From positions 186,400,669 to 186,464,668 of the forward strand of contig NC_081413.1 of the NCBI RefSeq assembly GCF_030272615.1: DNA of 64,000 nucleotides, written 5' to 3'. Source of the DNA: Cryptomeria japonica. Its lineage: Eukaryota > Streptophyta > Pinopsida > Cupressales > Cupressaceae. The position numbers and the translations under genes were made by a program. Below are positions 58,886 through 64,000 of the stretch, piece by piece. Every line of letters begins with the position of its first letter. Positions within the stretch are counted from its first letter, which is position 1. Under the pieces are notes generated by a model. The model was not told the origin of the DNA, made no database searches, and saw nothing but the letters and a program-made list of their open reading frames with translations.

Positions 58886-59290
58886 AGGCAAGCAGGAGAT
58901 GAGAAGCCTATTGCATTTATGAGCTCTCCTTTCAAAAGCGCTGAGATCAGATATTCTGCTCTTGAAAAATAGGCGTTTGCATTAGTAAGAGGGGTAAAGA
59001 AGTTTAGACATTACATCCTGAGGAGTAAAATTTATGCGATCGTTCCTGACCAAGTAGTAAAGTCACTACTCATGCAGTCTGAACTTGGAGAACGACGAGG
59101 GAAATGGATGGCGATATTACAAGAATTTGACTTAGAGATGCATCCAATGAAATTAGTCTGAGGCCAAGGATTATCTCAGGCCATGGCGACCGACATCCCT
59201 CAAATCCAGTGCCAACAATATACATTGAAGTCATTTACTCAGGACCCTTGGTACACAGATTTGGTATTTGTATTATTAAATAATAGGTGT
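58886..59290 (+). pseudogene. First RNase H (degenerate) of the giant element
   Basis: The domain begins before the stop with FYIYSFASLHSGATIL, where the first catalytic Asp of a normal TDAS motif is absent. It continues with RQAGDEKPIAFMSSPFKSAE, YSALEK, a stop, AFALVRGVKKFRHYI. Further stops are near 58967 and 59159. As in other Tat elements this RNase H is the degraded one, and the intact archaeal-type domain presumably replaces it. Confidence 0.85.
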
Positions 59291-60496
59291 CCTGAGGGAT
59301 TGACAACTACGCAAAGATGAGCATTAAGACTCAAGAGTGCTAATTATATGATCAAGGATTCAGCACTCTACAGAAAAAAATATGAGGGTATTTACCTTCG
59401 GTGTCTTGATCATCAAGAAGCTCACAATATGATTGAAGAATTTCATGGGAAATATGGTACAGGTCATGGGTCAGCTGATGCCACTGCACATCAAATTTTG
59501 AAGGCTGGATATTATTGGCCTAGCATATTTAAGGATACTCATGAACATGTCCGACATTGCCATACGTGTCAAACTGCAGCCTCTAGAGAAAGAAATCCTG
59601 CTATGCCTCTCCAACCAGTGTTTGAGGTAAGACCTTTTTCTCAATGGGCCTTGGATTTTATAGGAGTTATTAACCCTAATTCATCTGCAGGTCATAAGTT
59701 TATTCTTACAGCAATAGATTATTGTACCCAGTGGACGGAAGCCATAGCCTGCCGCAATGCTACTGCTGAGGTAGTCCTGAAATTCATTGAAGAGTATATC
59801 GTCACCCGGTTTGGTATGCCGTTTGCTCTAGTATGTGATAATGGTCCCACTTTTACTTCTACACAGTTGATGCAATGGTCATACCAATATAAAGTGATAT
59901 TGAAATTTTCATCCAACTATTACCCGCAAGGTAATGGGGTAGCTGAATCCATGAACAAGAACATCCTAGATGTCATCAAGAAGCTGCTTGAGAAAAACCC
60001 TAGGGATTGGCATAATCAATTGAGATATGCCCTGTGGGCTAATCGAACCAGAATAAAAGCCGCCCTGGGAACTTCTCCATACTACCTTGTTTATGGCCAG
60101 ACCCCTATTTTCCCAATTAACTTGTAAATACCGGTCCTCCAATTAATGAAAGAACTTGATATTGAGGATCAGGTAGAGGTTCGCCTCTTAAACTTGCTAA
60201 GACTTGATGAAAAAAGAATTAATACACTACAACACTTTACCAAGCACCAAGCTGTTGTTAAGTGATGGTTTGATAAAAGAGCCAAGGTGAAAGCTTTTCG
60301 GATCTCTGACCTAGTCTTGTTATGGGACAAGGCCAAGGAAAAGAAAGGTGATCATCACAAGTTTGAAAGGTTGTGGTTAGGTCCTTACCAAAAAGCTGAA
60401 ATTCTAGGTGAGAACACTTTTAGGTTGAGCTCATTGACTAGAGAACTGGTACCATTGCCCGTCAATGGTCAATTCCTCAAGCACTACTTTGATTAA
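59291..60496 (+). pseudogene. Integrase of the giant element
   Basis: HHCC residues appear in EEFHGKYGTGH and RHCHTCQ, around GYYWPSIFKD. The core has QWALDFIGVI (Asp), LVCDNGPTF (Asp) and GVAESMNKN (Glu), an intact D-D-E. TAA at 60125 and TGA near 60263 interrupt the C-terminal part, which carries FRISDLVLLWD and LPVNGQFLKHYFD and stops at 60496. There is no chromodomain. It would join element DNA to the genome. Confidence 0.94.
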
Positions 60497-61520
60497 ATCC
60501 TTAATAAAGTTTGACCTGTTGTATATAGTAGTTAGTTATTTTTCTTTTTGGTCATGCTTTGTTGGGCCTTGTTGTGTGTTTTCCCTTTTGTTTTTGTTTT
60601 CCTTGCTTGTTTGTTCTTTTGTTTGTTGAGTCGGGGTATATGTTTTGTTCTTGAAGATTCTGAAGGGAAGTAGGTATCCTTTGTATAACATCTTGCCAAA
60701 TTCTGAGAGACTTCAACTCTCTGCTATTTATATTTTCATTGTCATTTGGTTGAGTTCGAAACCTTTGTCTATACTCGTTCAAAGTGGTATATAATCATTT
60801 AATTATGATATGAGTTTTTGACTTTCAATTTGGAAAAGGCTAGCTTGATAAACTTAGCACTAATGTCACATTAAGATACACCAGAAAAGTTTTGTGGGAT
60901 AACAGATAAACGGGGTCTCAAGTGAAAAATCCAAAGTCAAGGCGTTTCATGTTATCCACCGCGACTTCCAACCCAGTCATCAAACTTCAATGTTTGGAAG
61001 TTGCTTAAGAGATTATTGAAGAAAGAAGTCATTCTCTATATCTTATAAATCTCTATCAAAAAAGAGAGAAGAAAAGAAATAATAAGATAAATGATCTTCT
61101 TCAGCAACTCAAATTGGTGTTTCAAGTAACCTCCACCAGGGCTATGGACGCCTGGCTGGCAGTGGAGCACTGCTTGATGGAGGCTAGAGGTATCTCTATT
61201 GGGGATATAGATGCCTGGTTGGCAGCAGAGCTATGCCCAGGATAACCTTGCATGAAACACGATTAAAGACTTCACCTATGTAACTTGCGCCTAGTTTTCT
61301 CTGCCTATCTACATTATTGAAATGATGGAGTAATAAATCATACACACACACTTAAGAGTTGATCATGTCTATTTCTCATCTTGGTTGTTTGTTCAAATCA
61401 CTTATTCATCGTAAAATTCTTATACATCCTTTTGAGTGATAATAGCCTTACATATCGGGTTAACCAGAGATTCTGAAATTCTAAATTGCCTATAGTCATT
61501 TTTCCTAGATAGTCGCCATT
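60497..61520 (+). other. 3' untranslated region before the 3' LTR
   Basis: No ORF is supported. An imperfect duplication GGCTATGGACGCCTGGCTGGC / GGATATAGATGCCTGGTTGGC lies near 61140 and 61202. A purine-rich run AAAAAAGAGAGAAGAAAAGAAA lies near 61060. No polypurine tract is next to the LTR start at 61521, which is unexpected. Confidence 0.6.
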
Positions 61521-64000
61521 TGTTATGCCTAGCATATCTATTTCCCCATTTGGTTTCCTTGAGTCAAAATATGGCCCCCCTTTTTTTTAGTTTCTTTCTT
61601 CTCTTTTGTTTTTACCTCGGAACTCCAGAGTCCTAGAGCCCCGAGGTTCTTTTTGTGTCGACCTCGGAACTTCGGAATTCCGGAGCCCTGAGGTCCCTGT
61701 TGGTTTTACCTCGGAACTCCGGAGTCCTGGAGTCCCGAGGTTTCTTTTTGGTTTCACCTTGGAACTCAGGAATCCCAGAGTCCCGAGGTTCCATGTTGTT
61801 CCGACCTTGAAACTTCGGAGTCCTGAAGTCCCGAGGTCCTAGGTCTTTCAACCTCGGAACTCTGGAGTTCCGGAGTCCCGAGGTGGCTTTGTTTTTCCTT
61901 CGTTCCATCCCGGAACCCCAGAACCCCTGAGTCCCAAGGTCATGTTTATGGTTTTCATACGGAAGGGTTTTGGGTGGCTATATATAGGAGATAATGAACT
62001 TTTTCAATTCATTTGTGCATTCAGAGTTTCTCCTCCATAGCTCCAAGTCACAAACCTCCGGACTCCCGAGCTTTTTTTTGGCGTCCGTTTGATTTTTGAT
62101 TCACCAGGTTGGTGAATTAGTTTTCTCTCCTTGTGTTTTTCTTGGTTTGATGTCTTTTCATGTTTTTTCCTTTTTGTTCTTTTTTGTTTGTTTCTTTTTG
62201 GTGTGCCCTAGCAATCCACCCCGGAACCCCAGAACCCCAGAGTTCTAGGTTTCATGTTCCATCCCACCCCGAAACCTCGGATCCCCTGAGTTTCGAGTTT
62301 CATGTTCCATCCCACCCCGGAAGCCCAAATCCTTAGAGTTCCGAGCTTCATGTTCCCTCCCACCCTGGAACCCCAGATCCCCAAAGTTCTAGATCGTCCC
62401 AAATCTAGAGCCCGAAACCCTGGAGTTCCGAGCCCTTTTCCTTTTTGCTTACCCCGGGACCTTGAAGTCCCAAAGTGGATCAAGAATTATGTTTAATATT
62501 GAGGACTAAAATTTGTGCTTTGCCTGCAGGTTATAGTGGTTAGATGGACTCATTCGCCAACAAGAGAGGTAAAGAAATTGATAGACTTCTAGCCACCATG
62601 AAGTACCAATATCAAAGATAGGTTCATGTTTCGAAGCTAGATGATCAAATTAGATGGGTCACCGACACTGAAGTGGGACACATAGAGATTGGGGATATTT
62701 CAACCCAATTAGATAAATCTAACCTAGATGCTCTCCACCGAAGAATAAAGAGGTCGGGTCTTGTGGAAGCTACTGTATTCCCACAGTCCCTTCAAGCACT
62801 TGAGTTTATAATGACCATCGCTCCATTCTACAATCAAGAGGCAAGAAAGTGTATGAATGCACATGGAAAGACTGTTATTGACTTGTCACCGGATATGCTA
62901 GGGTTTGTCTTCAGAATTTCGATTAGGGAATAGGCATTCTTATTAACAGAAGAAGAGGCCTTGAAAACATGGAACGAGAAGGTGTCAGCTAGCAAAAGAC
63001 ACATGAATACCAATTGGTTGGAAGAGGAGAGGAAAATAGGGCTCAAGGCTACAAAGATCCTACGGGAAAATTTCAAAGAGCCTCAGAGGGACTTGATCAT
63101 CATGCTCAGCAGGGCCTTTGGCAAGCCTGACTGCAAGCATTTCCACACTTGGATGTTCCAATTTATGAGTACCATATTGGTAGGAAAGCAATACTTTGAT
63201 TGGCCGCAAATCCTTTCGGATAACATTTGTAAGAAAATGAAGGAGGTGCAACACACTCAGAAATTCTTTTTCACATCCTATGTCATTTGGGTAGCTGCTA
63301 GAGGCGGAAAGTTTCCAGGCCTACAAGTAGAAGAGCAGCTAGGAGAGAAGGAGGGACAGAAGAAGATATGGGAATATTATTCCTAGCTCACTCTAACAAA
63401 TGCAAAGACACACTTTAAGAGGGTTAATGATGTCATCATCTTCCCTATAATCATTAAGTTGACCGGAGACACAGGATATTAGATAAGCCCAGAAGCCATG
63501 GTTATTATCCGGGAGTGGGCGTGTTGGTTCATCCAAAACCCATGTTCCACTTACATCAGAGTTAGTGGATTCACAGGGAATCCAATGCTATTGCCTCATT
63601 ATTGCAACGATAGGGTAATCATGCTGGAATATGTGAGACAACTTCTTGGTCTCCAATCACTGCTATCTTCTAAACATAAAACAGGTATTGACTTCTCGGC
63701 GTCCATTGGGTACTTCGCCTGTTCTAAAATACAAGTGGCAAAATTGGCTGAGCAAGAGCTTCAGGATTTGAACATGAAATAATATAATCATATTAGGGAA
63801 TTTTATGATCCCTACGAGAAACTTAAGAAAGATATGCCTAAGGCATATGAGGGGCATAGACCCAACTTGGAAGACTTTTGGGCCAACTTGCAGGACAATT
63901 TTGAAGTTAGGGTGAAGAATTACAACAGGTTGTCTATACCACAGGTTAAAGACTTTGGTATCGAGACTAACCTCCCTAAAGACCCGAGGGATGATGGAGA
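61521..64000 (+). repeat. 3' LTR of the giant element, first 2,480 bp
   Basis: It aligns with 40589 to about 43066, including both GC-rich arrays, the TATA box (61979) and the start of the LTR ORF. By eye the copies differ by several percent, so the element is much older than the one at 18330. The repeat runs off the window. Confidence 0.85.
62544..64000 (+). pseudogene. Second copy of the LTR-embedded ORF, truncated by window edge
   Basis: The ATG at 62544 matches that at 41588. The frame shares the early TAG with the 5' copy but lacks the 5' copy's stops at 41846 and 42251 and its frameshift near 42940. It has its own TAG near 62931, 63385 and 63480 and a TAA near 63780. Different defects in the two copies imply that most damage came after insertion. 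Confidence 0.75.

Larger units (their letters stand above)
40589..64000 (+). mobile_element. Giant Tat-like Ty3 retrotransposon with about 5.7-kb LTRs, cut by window end
   Basis: A repeat starting TGTTATGCCTAGCATATC occurs at 40589 and 61521 and stays alignable to the window end. Between them lie gag (46387-48099), a nested insertion (48100-55695) and a single-frame pol (55868-60496). A PBS-like site at 46262 places the end of the first LTR at 46256, which gives TGTT...AACA inverted ends. Internal sequence without the insertion is about 7.7 kb. Pol has about eleven stops, nearly all fitting C-to-T. The 5 bp before it are gaatt; the right flank is outside the window. Confidence 0.82.

Noticed and set aside
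61056-61085. Purine run as the polypurine tract of the giant element
   Set aside because: It lies about 440 bp before the repeat start at 61521, and no matching sequence is found upstream of 40589, so it does not mark the LTR edge as defined here.

Overview
This window is AT-rich and consists almost entirely of nested transposable elements. It looks like nuclear DNA from a seed plant with a large, repeat-rich genome. A conifer or other gymnosperm is plausible, but nothing in the sequence fixes the species. I see no intact single-copy host gene, tRNA, rRNA or CRISPR array. The only host-type gene is a plant mobile domain (PMD) gene carried antisense inside a retrotransposon.

Layout. (1) 1-2871, minus: 5' half of a decayed Ty1/copia element with LTR, PBS, gag, protease and integrase. 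(2) 3082-8662, minus: a non-autonomous LTR element with tandem repeats and one acidic repeat protein, but no pol. (3) 8663-11168, plus: an internal copia fragment split by a probable solo LTR (9311-10730). (4) 11169-15110, minus: a Ty3 derivative reduced to LTR, PPT, protease and a piece of gag. (5) 15111-16935: no gene. (6) 17258-18329 and 34609-38096, plus: two halves of one multi-exon CACTA (TNP2-type) transposase gene. (7) 18330-34608, inserted in that gene: a 16.3-kb Ty3 element of Tat type whose LTRs differ at one base in 793. (8) 38097-40588: no gene, then a decayed minus-strand ORF of unknown family. (9) 40589 to beyond 64000, plus: a very large Tat-like Ty3 element with apparent 5.7-kb LTRs. 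(10) 48100-55695, minus: a copia-derived non-autonomous element inserted into the gag of (9), with an exact 5-bp target duplication (aagct).

How the parts relate. Element (7) has a complete set of parts: LTR, PBS, long leader, gag, protease with G-patch, RT, RNase H, a second (archaeal-type) RNase H, integrase, PPT and LTR. Its 3' region adds an antisense PMD gene with a TATA box, a 22-codon first exon, an 807-nt intron and a second exon of about 650 codons. Its coding regions hold at least 13 nonsense codons, almost all explained by C-to-T or G-to-A changes. An element this young was therefore probably copied from a dead parent using proteins supplied by others.

Element (9) is unusual in two ways. 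A coding region of about 1,210 codons lies inside the LTR, and the second RNase H is upstream of the reverse transcriptase instead of after the first RNase H. The PMD gene, the LTR-borne ORF and the displaced RNase H are the best candidates for new biology here.
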